Source: Cloeon dipterum
Taxonomy: Eukaryota > Arthropoda > Insecta > Ephemeroptera > Baetidae
Direction of reading: 5' to 3'
Assembly (NCBI RefSeq): GCF_949628265.1
Contig: NC_088786.1
Span: forward strand, 42,305,681 to 42,369,680
Length of the DNA stretch: 64,000 nucleotides
The notes below the pieces were generated by a model. It did not search any database. It was not told the origin of the DNA and saw nothing but the letters and a program-made list of their open reading frames with translations. Both the position numbers and the translations under genes were made by a program. Below, one piece after another: positions 12,594 to 24,352 of this stretch. Numbering within the stretch: the stretch's first letter is position 1; each line of letters opens with the position of its first letter.

Positions 12594-15500
12594 TTAGGCG
12601 GCCCCCGCGGCCCCTGAGGCGGCCGACGACGACGAGGCGGCCACTCCGCTCACCAGCGAGAACAGCGTGCGGAAGATGGAGAACTTGACCTGCAACGCGA
12701 TTTGCTTTTTACCAAAAGCACACGCATTAGTCATTAGCCTCGCACAACAACCCCTGCACCCCCAACTACCCCTACCGTTACACATACGTACACCTAGAGG
12801 CTACTGTGCGAACTAATAACCAGTACGATTCAAGCAGAATATATTGCCATTTTGCCCTTACGAAATCTGGTTTCTCTTTAAATTTGGGGGAAAATTAAGG
12901 GTTTTCAGGTTAGACAATTTGGGATAAAAATCTCAATAAATCAGGCTCAGGTCGGATTCTAAAGGTTAACCCAGATATGAATTCTAGTCTAACCTTTTGA
13001 CTAATTCAATTTTGAAGGAAATTTCGAGTCTAGGCAAATAATTGGCTTAATTTCCAGGATTAGGGTTAGAGAAGCCAGATTTTTCATCCTGTGTTAAGGG
13101 TGGCATTTTAGAGTTCAGGTCTCACCCTAAGAACGGCCGACACCGAGTCACTGAGCAGTCTCAGGGGGCTGAAAGCGCCGCCAGCCGCTGCTGGGTCCTG
13201 AAAAGCAGAGAAAAATGTTAAACAAAAACATAATTCGACCTGAATTCGAAACTTACGACAGGCGCCGCGTTGGGGTCGGGGGCGCCACCGATGCCGAGGA
13301 CGCGAGAGCCGACGGCCGTGGCCGCGGAGGAGGCGGCCGAGCTGCTGGCGCCGAGCACGCTGGAGATGAGCGAGCCGACGAGCGCCGTGGCCGAAGATCC
13401 GCGCGCCGCGATGTCCTGAGCGGCACCCACCGCCGCCGTGCCCGCACCCTGAGCCAGGGTCAGGGCGGCGTTACCCGCTCCGGCAGCGAAAGTACCCTGA
13501 AAAATGGAATTTAGTAAAAATTGTATTTATCACGAGACCCTTTCCCTCGCTGTTGTGTTGGTAATTGTTCGAGTGACGGACCCTGAGACAGGTTCAGGGC
13601 ATAGAATTGAAAAATTGAGACCTTTCACTTGCACTGATTTGGAAAGAAAAATGGATTGTAAAAAATTGTTCTTTTCTTGCGCCGAGTGACCTGAGCGATC
13701 GCCTCTCACCTGAAAAAGCTCTGCAGCCATTGGAAAGGCAGATTTAAATTATGAAATAATGCCTCGCAGTGCTAAGTATTTATTATTTTTTTTTAATTTT
13801 CACCGCGCACCGGAATCATATTTATTTCCTATCATTTTCGTGCTAAGCTGTTGCGGTTTTTTTCCTTATTGTGGTGTTTGTTTGCTCGGCTGCGTGTAAA
13901 TTGTGTACGCGCGCGGCTTTAATTTGTAATTTATTGGGATGCAAAGGCGAAAGCGCGGCGCCGAGCGAGTGAGCGAGCGAGCGACGAAACGAAGGAGCAA
14001 ATAAAGGCACGCGCCGCAGAGGAAAAGCGACAGGTGATTGTGCTTTTTGCGGCGCGAAAGCGAAAGTTGAGCGATCGCGTCTCGAGAGCTGCTGCGCCGC
14101 TGCCGCCGAGAGCCTTTCGCCTGCTCGGCTGCTCGCTCGACTTGAGCTCACAGCGGCTTTTTTCTGCAGCCGCTACTTGCGGAAAAGAATAATCTTAATA
14201 GCGAGCGAACGAGCGAGTGAGCGCTGCGCAATGTAATGCAAACCTGAATTTTGTACTTGAGAGTTTAAACCCGTTGATACGATCAATTTGCCATTACTCA
14301 TTCAACCTTCAGTTATTTTTTGCTCCGACTGAGCAATAGATTCAATTTTTTGCTACATTGTACCTTTGTAACTTCCTGAATGAAGGTTCAGGCGGGTTTA
14401 GATCGTCAGGTAAAAAGAGCAAAAATTTTAAATTTAACAAATTGTATTCTAAAATTAATGAAAATTGATAAAAGCTCTGAATTACCTTCGTACCCTGAGC
14501 TCAGGGTATGTCTTTCAGGTCAAAATTTGAATAATTTAAAGATTGCGAACAAGATCAAAGCAAAAAATAATTTTTACCTTTGAAATTGAACCCCTAGATG
14601 AGCTTACCCTGAACTCAGGGTCTAAAACAATTTTATTAAAATGATGTAACCAATTTCTACCCATCATAAATCACTCCTGGGGCTTTAATAATTTCCAGGG
14701 TTATAAATCTGCAACCTGAGCTCCGGTCTAGAAGGTTAAACCTTTTGACAATCCGAAAAATTGAATAAATCTAACCCCCTTCTCCAGAAATTAACGCACC
14801 CTGACTCAGGTTAAAGAAATTTTCAAACCTGAAGGATAAACGAATTTAAGACCAGCACCCTGAGCTGTCAATCAGGTACGGAACCTGTCAGGTGAAAGGT
14901 TGAAAGAAGAACCGAGGTGTCGAATATACAAAAAAAATAACATTGAGCGCGGACCGAGTTGTGTGAGTGTGTGCGTGTTAGAGGGGAGGGTGAGCGAGGG
15001 TTGGTTGGTGGGGGAGGGAGGGAGGGTTGGTGGGGAAGGGAGACTGACCCCTGCGGAACTGCTAGCGCCGAGAAGCCCGGTGATGGCCTGGACGGTACGC
15101 TTGTCCCTGCGCACCATCTCGGACAGCTCCTGCGTCCTGAGGGCGCGGCGCTCAGGGTCCTTCTCCTTCAGGTTGAGCACGGCCGCCGCCAGGATTTCGT
15201 CTTCCAATCGCTGCTCCAGTTTGATGGCCCTGGCCGCCAGGTTGGCCGCCGCGGCCGCCGCCACCTCGTTCTCCAGCTGCAAGACGTACGCACCCTTTCA
15301 GCCACCCTGACAAACTACCTTTCAGCTTTCCAAAAACGCGATTACACACCTGAGGGTGTTTTTGTTGTGCCTGGATTCAGGTTAAATGCGTCAAAATATT
15401 TATCACGACTGATTGGTTTTTAAATCAGATTTGGAGCGATCGCGGAGAAAGGTCGTTTCTCGGCGCGTGATTTGTCGGTGAAGGTCGTTGGAAAGCAAAA

Positions 15501-16181
15501 GTGTTTGCCCGGCAGTAAATTAGCGACGACGAATGAAAGGGGCTTTTCATATTCTTACAATCCCAGTCTATACCTGTGTGTGTGTTTGCAAGGTCAGCGT
15601 GCGAGAAACGGTGAATTAGTGTTTGTTAAAAGTGAGTGAGAAAGAGAGAGAGAGAGAGAAAAAAAAGGAATATATATCGATCGATACATATCGTCGGTCG
15701 GAAGAACAAAAATTGTAGGACGAGCTGCGCGCCGCTGCTTTCGAGTTTAATTGCGGTGGAAAGGAGCAATTTGCCGGCAATGCATCTCTTTCAATTAAAC
15801 GAGCTTTCTCCCGGGAGCGAGCAAAAAAGCCGCCGGAAGTGACGCAATTTGCATGCACTCGCGCAAACAAACACCGACGCGCGAAAAGCCGTTAGAAAAG
15901 TGCACTTTCCAATCAAGCAATCAATCGAGACGCGCACTAACTACTCGCTAAAAATAATCAAATTAAAAAGCGGTTATTGCGAAAAGTGCACTACGCTAAT
16001 TCCTCAGGGGATGCGAGAGAGAGAGAGACTGACTGACCTCGTCAAGGTCGGAGGGCGTGGCCTCGTCGATGGGCAGCTCGTCCTCGGGGTCGTTCTGGCG
16101 CTGCTGCAGCCGCGACCGCTGCGGCGCCGCGCTGCTCAGCGCCACACACAACAAAACACACATCGCCGATCTCAACTGCAT
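12594..16181 (-). CDS. Secreted Ala/Gly/Ser-rich modular protein, 259 aa, unknown function
   Basis: Five coding exons: 16181-16038, 15276-15049, 13496-13257, 13197-13126, 12689-12594. All four introns are phase 0 with good GT-AG signals. The product begins with a signal peptide (MQLRSAMCVLLCVALSSAA). An acidic stretch follows, then a charged helical segment rich in Ala, Leu, Glu and Arg (about residues 49-110). Next are Ala/Gly/Ser-rich hydrophobic segments, and the end is an amphipathic piece (VKFSIFRTLFSLVSG) with an Ala/Ser tail. A 5' UTR acceptor (TTTTGATTTCAG) lies 20 bp before the ATG, so an upstream non-coding exon is expected; one candidate ends at 16754 (CCTCAG|GTACAC). I do not recognise the family. 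Composition suggests an extracellular or structural protein, but that is inference. Confidence 0.75.
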
Positions 16182-16201
16182 CTTCGAAAGTGTATAGTTT
16201 T

Positions 16202-19200
16202 CCTGAAATCAAAATACATATTTTTACATAAAACCGGTATTACCTTCAATTTACAAAAAAAAAACCGGTAGTACCTAATAAAGTTTACAAAAATAACCGA
16301 CAGCTGATATTTTAGAAGATACCTAATTGGGAAAGAGTTTAAACTAATTTTCAGTTCGATAACACCTCAGGGTATCAACTGAAGAATAAGGAAGTGCTGA
16401 GGTAAAAATTTCAGGTGGCTGCAATAAAAATTGAAAAACCGGGTCTTGCTTGGCGCAGCTGCCTGCAATCTGATGTGTGTGTGTGTTTTTTCAATGGACC
16501 GATTAACACACTTCCTAGAGGCGAGTGACGCAAAAATTTGGCTGCTCTCAATTCGGAGCGTGAGGTAATCGAAGAGGCCCGCCGCCGCCGCCGCCGGCCG
16601 AGAGTAAAAGTTATGCGCGCGTAACAGATTTTTTTGTTTTTTTCGTGAAGCGGGCTCAACAAGAATTAAATCTTGTTGATTTTTCAAAAAAGCCAAAAGT
16701 GAAAAATTCGGAAGCGGGGCTGTGTTTACCTGGCAAAGGTGCCGTGTGTGTACCTGAGGAAGGTGCTTGCCTGCCGAGCAGTCGGTCGAGAGTGAAACCT
16801 GGCTTTGTCGAGAGCGGCGCCAACAACGAGAGCCGAGAGCGAAAGGCGGAGAGGGGGCTGACCACCGCCACTTTTCCGAATTGCAAAACTCCCGTATTTT
16901 ACGCCGATTTTAATATTATTCGCCCCAATTTTTTTTTCAAGCCACCTCATTCCCCAGTTCAACCACGTCCGCAAACCTGTAAAAATAAAAATGCAAACGT
17001 ACGCACCTCCGGGTTTCTCCATTTTATTTATTTTAATTGCCACCGGTCCGGCACCGCACCGGCAACTCTGAATTTACAAATAATAAAAAGGTATTCAGGG
17101 TATTCAGGGTATTCAGCACTGAACTGAACTTCTAATTAATTAAAAGCGTTTGATTTCGACACTATATTAAATTAAAGAAAACTGAGATTTAAGAAACTTG
17201 CACAACCTCATCTCAAGGTATTTTTTCTTAAATCTTCCTGAACCTTCTTTCAGGGTATAGTTCGAGGACCCTGAAAATGATACCCCTTCTAAGTGCACGA
17301 TTTGTTTATTTATTTTAAGATTTTTTTTGTCCCACCGCACCAACCTTAACTTTCAAATAAATATTAATCTTTTTTTTGGAGAGTGCGGCGTGAAAAAATA
17401 TTTTAATAAAAATTGCGCGCCTCTTTTCTCCTCCATTGATTGAACAATGAGAATGAGAAGAGACCGTGCTGTCACAGGCGAGCGATTGTTGCAAAAAGCG
17501 CGACTGCTGGCATTGACAAAGAGAATCGCCGTCGCCGCGCTCGCAATTCAAGAGCGTCGAACCGATTTTTCTCTTGGCCGTACACACACAATCGATCGCG
17601 GACAAAAACGTTTTTCATCCTGCTCTCTTTCTCTGGCCGTGAAATGAAAGCCAGCGCGATTTCCACACTTTCTGCGGCTTTTCCGGTCCATCGGTTCCGA
17701 GAGCGATAAGCATTTTATTTTTTCAGAAAAAGCGAATTATGCAAACGAGCCGGCTGGTCGGTCTAGTCGGAAGCAGGAAACATTCGGCGCGTTTGTCTCG
17801 CTCCGCTAACTTCCGTTTCACTAAATTTACCAATTAATTCGACACGCAAAACTCTCACGCAGATTGCATTCTTTATTAGCCAAGAAGCACAAGGCGCGCT
17901 TGCACTTCGCGGAAATGAATTTCGGAAACGATTGTTTGTCATTTTTATCCATGATTTCAAATTACTTTTAATTCATAAATCAAGGAGATCATTTCTTTTA
18001 TGGGATTCCTAAATTTTTGAGTAAAGTAAATAAAATTTTCAGGTAAATTCAACCTGAACCTGTATTCAGGGTAACCCTGATGATCGAGTGCATGTAGTTC
18101 TATGTACTTCAATTAAAAACCACCTTAAAAGTTGTTCGCAGATCAATTTTTCGATCTTTCAGGTACAGAACCCTGATCTTGATCTCAGGTTAACTATGCA
18201 CAACTCTAATTTTTAAAAGATTAACCAGATAATCTAAAACATTCGATGCACACTCACCCTAAAAATATGCAAATCGCAATTTTTATGCTAAACCTGAACT
18301 CAGGGTAACTCTAAAAATTTTCAGCTTTACAAAAAAGATTCCAAAAAGTCTAAATTAGAAATCATCTTTGACAAAATTTATCTCTATTTTAAGAAATGCG
18401 ACCTACAACCTGACAGGTATCTAACGTTCTGAACCTGAACCTGATTCCAGAGCAAATCGTTATGTAAATGAGATTATCCCGCTCCTAGAGACGCACTTCA
18501 GATCAATTTGCATGCAATGAGATAAACACATAATTACATCAAGCATCTTATAGTTGTACCTGAGTCCAGGGTCAACCTGTAACCTTTAAAAGGTTAGGTT
18601 GCGTCTCGGCGGCAATTGTGTTTGACGTGAAATTTTTAGCACATAGTCTCTAAAACATTAATCTTCGATCTCCTGTGTGTAAGAACATTAAATAACCGGC
18701 TACCCTGAATTCAGGTCGAGAAGGTAGAGTGTGTTCATCCGAAAATTGCAACTAACGTCTATTACGCTGGTCTGGCTGGGAACAAAATTGGAGAATAATT
18801 TCGTTATGTCAGTGGATGGAGGTGTCGGTGTCGGGATAGGATGTAGAATAATAGAAAGTAGATAAACGCTGATTAATTCCGTGCTTTCCAACACTTTTCC
18901 GACGACTCAGTCTCTCAGTTTGTACTTTCATCGGGACGTGAGTGTGCGGAATTCGACTATGTGTGCAAGTGACGCAATTACTCGCCAGTCAGCCAGCCAG
19001 CCAGCGAGAGTTTCGAGTGCAGGCTGGAAATATGAAAGTGACCAAACCAGACACAGCATCTTCTTCTCGTTACGCAAATCTCTCCCGGCTCCAGCAGCAC
19101 CGCAAACTAATCTCGGATCGACCTGCGCGCCCTGACTCAGGTCATCCAGCGAAAAATGTCCCGAAAACGAGATCTTCTAACGTTATGCCGAAAAATAATA

Positions 19201-22200
19201 AAATAAACGTAGAATTTGATTGGAATTTAGCCTGAGCAGGAAAAGAACGAACAGGTGCTGGTAAAAGTCAGGCGTCAGGATGACTTGCTCTTTTATTATT
19301 CCATTCGTTAATGCACCCATTATGAATTTGCCAGGATGACGGTTCATTTCTAATTAAATCATCCACAAATTTTTTTACCCTGATTTCAGGGCATGCAGTT
19401 TCCAATCGCTCTAATCATGATGTACAAAAAACTCCACGCACCCCGTCACCTGAGCTTCACAGAGAAATGAAAATCAACCTTAAACTCAGGTTAAAACAAC
19501 CTGAATCCAGTCAGGTCGCTTTTTAATCTCATCAGTAATTCAGGAAATCCACACAAATCGTTTATTACATTTGACACTATTGCAAAACGACCTTCAGGTA
19601 CCCCATAAAATATCAGGGTAACCCTGAATTCAGGTACATAAAATTTTAATATCACTCATTGTAAGAATTCGATGCAGGCCTTCTCTATTTGAATTGTAAA
19701 CCATGTCTCCAGGTCGATCGAAACGAAACACTCAGGTCCCTGCTTAACCAATGCGCGCGATGATTGGAATTGTCGGTTTTCAGGTGTCGTTTGAAAAGGG
19801 TAACCGCGCGCGGTTCGCACACTCCAGATTCGAGCAAATGCCGCCTCCGGAGAGCGATTGGTTTTGTCGAGATGACGAAAAGGGCGTGGCCTGCCCAGGT
19901 AATTGGTTCAATGAAAGCGAAAGCAAGGCCGCCTACTCCAACGCCGAGCGCCGCGCAAATTCACCTGATTTTTCCAGAAAAATGAGAGAAAAATCAAAAG
20001 ACACCCGACGCGGTAAAGTCCCCACGCGTGCGTGCGTTAATAAAGTAATTCACACTCTCATTAAGCTAACTCGTTTACAATCTCGATGCTCCTAATTAAT
20101 TCTACGTAGAAAATTATTATTTACTAGTTTTAATTAGAGTCAATTTTTATTTTAAATCTCAGGGTCACTGTTGAAATTTAAGGGCTTCTTGTATAAAATT
20201 GCTTTTCTGCAATTTTGGATATTATTTTTCACGTCCTGTAAGGGCCTGAAGGGTCTGGAAATTTCTTACCCTGATATCAGGGTGGAGGACTTTAACCCTG
20301 AAAGGGCAAAAACTATTTTATACCTTCAAATGGTGTATAATCAGGGTCTGAAACTACCGATTTGGCGACATTTTAAGTTTAATTTCTCCTTATTTTCACT
20401 AGAACCTGAATTCAGGTTAGATCGCACCCTGAAAAAAATGACAACCTTTTTAGACGAATTGCACGGGGCTGACTGTGTCGATTCCGTCTGCTCTATATTA
20501 AATAATAATGAACGCTGGATTATGTCGAGCAGAGAAAGAAAAATAATAATGGAAGTGAAGGTTTCGCAACCGTCCGTGACATAATAATACACGACACACA
20601 CACACACGGCGTGCAGGAACTGGAGCTGCCGCCGCGAGATGTGGAATGAGTCAGAAAGAGAGGCAAAAGCGGAACCTAGCTTTTACTCCGACGACGGCGG
20701 CTGCGACGGCGGCTGCGACGGCGGCGGCCAAGGCTCGGAACTACTATTTTTAGCACTCAGTCTTAACCTGCGACAATCGCTTTTCGTGCGGAACCAAAAC
20801 TCACGCCGTAATTATGTACCAGATCCGCCGCGAGTGTGAATGTGAAGGCGGCCTCTGCCGACACGCACGCAACCCGCGAAACTCGACACCGCAGCGGCGC
20901 AGCCTACGCATCCGGCGCACCAAAATATCACTAACATTTTTTGGTAAAAATAAGTCAAGTGACTTTATCTGCATTTTCAGGGAGATTCAGGGTCTTAAAT
21001 TTATTTTAGGCAGTTTCGATTTGGGCTAGTTTAATTCACCAGGGCCCAGATTGCGATTTGTGTTGGTTAAATCAGTCAGTTTAAAAAATTCGCCCATTTA
21101 GAAGCTGCGCAGTAGACTTGTGCGCATCTTAAGCATGCGCACTATGTTTCGATCGCTTCCAAATCTCACAAGGAGGCTGAAATACATCACTGCGCATGCG
21201 TGACCTAAACCAAAACCTTCTGCGCAGTCGTAATTCCCACCGGGGGCTAGATTGCGATCTGTGTTGTTTTCCCGCCGGTCAGAATTCAAAATGGCGTCGA
21301 AATAATGGAGGCCAATCAGCAGACAGTCCAGCGGCTAATCAGAAGCGTCAAAAAAGAGGCGTGCCGACCCAATAATTTTTTTCCCGCGTATTTTGTTCCA
21401 ATTCCATCAGCCTGGTGTGCCATCTAACGGTCGGTTCGCCAGTTAATGGGCTATCAAAAATAAATAACAACAAAAATATTCATCGTGCTGAACCTATTTT
21501 CATGATAAATTTTCCCGTCGCACTCTTCCAGACGCCATATTTGCGCGTCGCGTGAATATGGACCCCGGTGTTCAAAATATAAAAGTTCCAAAAGTTTTTT
21601 TAAGTTAAATTTTATAACAAAAGAGGTGAATTCTACTAGCTCTTTGCAATTAATAATAAAAAAAAATCATGTTCTTTTCTTTAAGAGTCTTTTTAAAACA
21701 TTGATTTTCTAATTTTTAAATGGAATTTAAATTGAAAGTAATTTCCATAACGCATAGCGAATAAACTTTATTGCTGTTCAGTTCAGAGAAGGTTTAAACG
21801 AATCTAATAACAATTAAGGAACTCAATTATTGCAGTCGAATTTCGCACGTGAAGTGAGATTTAACGCTTCAAATCCGGAAATAATTGAATCGGACGTAAT
21901 CCGCCGCGAGTTTGGTCAATTGAAACCATTTAATGACGCGACCTCTGAGTGGAGAAAAAGGCGTCGGAGAGAAAAGGAAAAGAAATTAGTTGTATTATGC
22001 AAATGTTTGTGCGCAATCAACGCAGCAGACCATTTCATTTGCAACTCTCGGCTTCAATTTGAGCTGAAGGGTCGCCTGCGTTTCCCCGCTCGCTTCTAAA
22101 CACGTGCAAATCAATTAGAATTCTACTTGAAAATGCTATTATCATTAATAAATTCGCTACAGGACATGAAATTGTTCTAAAAAGTGCCCTTTGTTTAACA

Positions 22201-22796
22201 TGTAAATGGAAAGATTTTAGTTAAATTTCGATTTTTCGGCAGGACACTGCGCGGCTGCCCTCGGCCACAAAAACTAAGAGAGCGAAAAGAGATTTGAGTG
22301 CGGTTGAGTGTCTTACTGCCGACCGCAAACTCGGCCCAACACGCGGAAAAAACCTTCTGTCGAAATTCAGTCGAAAGTCTAATCAATTTTCCCGTCTAAA
22401 ACCGAACCACAACAAAAAATGCGGAAATTAATATATTCATAAAAAGTTTAAAAACCCATAGATAATTCCTAGAAACGAAGTGAATCAGAAATAACTAGAA
22501 AAATAAACTGGAGATTTCAACGCTTGAATTTCCTCAAGAATAAAATGCACCTGAATATTGGCTTTACCCTGACCTAAGTCATTAGACCCATCGTGATAAA
22601 TATTCAACAAATCAATTTGCCAGCTGTAACACACGCTTAATGGAAATTTCACACGCGCCCTGACGTCAGGTGCGACCTGAGATTTGAATTTGCATCGCAA
22701 AAAGGCTAATTTCGGCGTGATTAAGCTTTGTTTTCGGTCAATTTGGCAGCGCTCACGTTGTTTTTCAGGTGGCGGTGTGAGGGGAGCGCGGCCAGG
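16202..22796. other. Intergenic spacer between two divergent secreted-protein genes
   Basis: About 6.6 kb with no supportable coding exon. It holds a GC-rich block near 16,740-16,900 (candidate first exon of the minus gene), a GCC run near 16,579, and at least ten ACCCTGA/TCAGGGT-type palindromes (for example near 18,050, 18,290, 18,700, 19,376, 19,620, 20,268, 20,404, 22,660). A CG-rich trinucleotide stretch lies near 20,690-20,730, and NRF1-like sites near 21,110-21,230. Confidence 0.6.
21105..21235. promoter_or_regulatory. Cluster of NRF1/Ewg-like GCGCATGCGC sites
   Basis: Within 130 bp: CTGCGCAG, TGTGCGCAT, GCATGCGCAC, ACTGCGCATGCGTG and TCTGCGCAG. These resemble the NRF1 (insect Ewg) half-sites and full site. 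The sequence ACTGCGCATGCGT is also the terminal sequence of the MITE at 32357-32672, so this may be a decayed relative of that element. Confidence 0.4.
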
Positions 22797-22864
22797 TATA
22801 AGAGCGTCGCCCCACCAGTGCAGGTCCTAAGTTTCGCTCTCACTCGACGCCTGCCCTCGTCCAG
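22797..22864 (+). promoter_or_regulatory. TATA promoter and 5' UTR exon of the 24.4-32.8 kb gene
   Basis: TATAAGAG at 22797 lies about 30 bp upstream of the likely start region. The exon then ends CTCGTCCAG|GTGAAC at 22864. The next acceptor, GTGTGTGTTGCAG at 24344, lies eight bases before the ATG. Confidence 0.6.
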
Positions 22865-24352
22865 GTGAACACGCATCGATCCTCAGCCGCTCCACGCAAC
22901 ACACACCGGTCAGTCTCGACTTTTATTTTTGTTCGGATTCTAAAATTCGACCTTTTTCACCCTCCCCGCCTCTGCCGAACGGTTTTATTGCTTCCGAAAA
23001 TTCGGCAGTTTGCCGAACCTAAAATTTCTCCGCTCGCACGCGATGAGTGAAATGGAAAGCGAGAGTCCTGCACCTGCAGATTTCACTTTCCTTTTCCTCT
23101 TGTGTGCCGGGTCAGTTACATCTCTCGTGGACCAACCTGAAATGGGGGAAAAACCCTGGTTTTCGTTTCCGAAAATTAGAAAAAATTGGAAAAGTTTGAT
23201 AAAGCGTGGGATGTTAGATATTTGTTAATAAGATCTGTACCTGACCTCAGGGGATATTTTGCGCCTGATCCCAGGGTATATTTGTGTACCTGAGCTCAGG
23301 GTTAATTTTAAAAATGCTAATTTTTAAACTCCACAAGCACGTGGAATTCCCCGAGCCTGACACCAGGGTTGAGTTTTATTATCTAACCGCAAACAACCTT
23401 CAGTAACCGGTTGTTAGAGTTAATTAAAAAATGTTCAATTGATTTTTATTATTAAATGGGTCAAAACATTGCCACACACTTTAAGTGAGCATTGTCCAGT
23501 TTTAAGAATAGTCGCAATTGAACTTTTTAATAACGATTTGAAAGGCAGCAAAAGCCACAGCGACGCGGTTACGGCTTTTAATCAGAAAAAATCAAAGGAT
23601 TTTGTGAATGAATGAACGCGCGCGATTTGAATGGAATGCCGTAGAGCGTAACCTGGCCGGCGGACAAAAGGTCGTTTAACCTTTACAATTGAGCGAAACA
23701 AATTCATTTCAGTCGAGTGTTTGGAGGTTTTTGCGAAAATGCACAGAAGCCGACCTAGATTTCAAGGATTCGTTTTATATTTTGGGCGTGGCAATATTGC
23801 TCCTGTCGGCCTCGCCACATCGTTTGTTTCGCGCGCACAGATCATGCAAGAAGTAAAAAGAGGAAAAAGGCGGAAGGCGGCGGCACCGCCGGCGACAGGC
23901 ACGAAAGCGAAAACCGCGAATCGAGCGGAAAAGGCGCGCGTTTTCGGCGACACAATCGTGCGTGTCCAGCCAGCCAGCGCGGTGCCGCAATTCGAAAGTA
24001 AAGCGACAAAGCCGCAAATCAATCGACGATTTCCGCGCAAATCGACAATTTCTAAACTCTCTAGACCTGGCATCAGGGTGTAGGTGTGCGACCATTTTAA
24101 TTGCAAATTTATTACGTGGTGACGTCACTTCCGCTCGTCTTCCTCGTAATTGATGCGCAGCAGCTCGGGCCTTTTGCCTCGCTCGCTCGCTCGGACGCGT
24201 TTCGCAATTTTCCGCTGCGTTTATTTATTTGTATTGCCGCAAATGTCAAGTTCGAATTATGGTTTTCCCGCAATAATTTATTGCGGTGATTGTTGCAAGG
24301 TGATTGTTTGAGTAACACAGTGTTGTTCTCGGTGTGTGTTGCAGCCGCTGCC

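Noticed and set aside
13530..13730. Alternative first exon MAAELFQ joining in frame to the exon at 13496
   Set aside because: The donor and phase fit, but the signal peptide would be lost and only seven codons support it. Kept as a curiosity.
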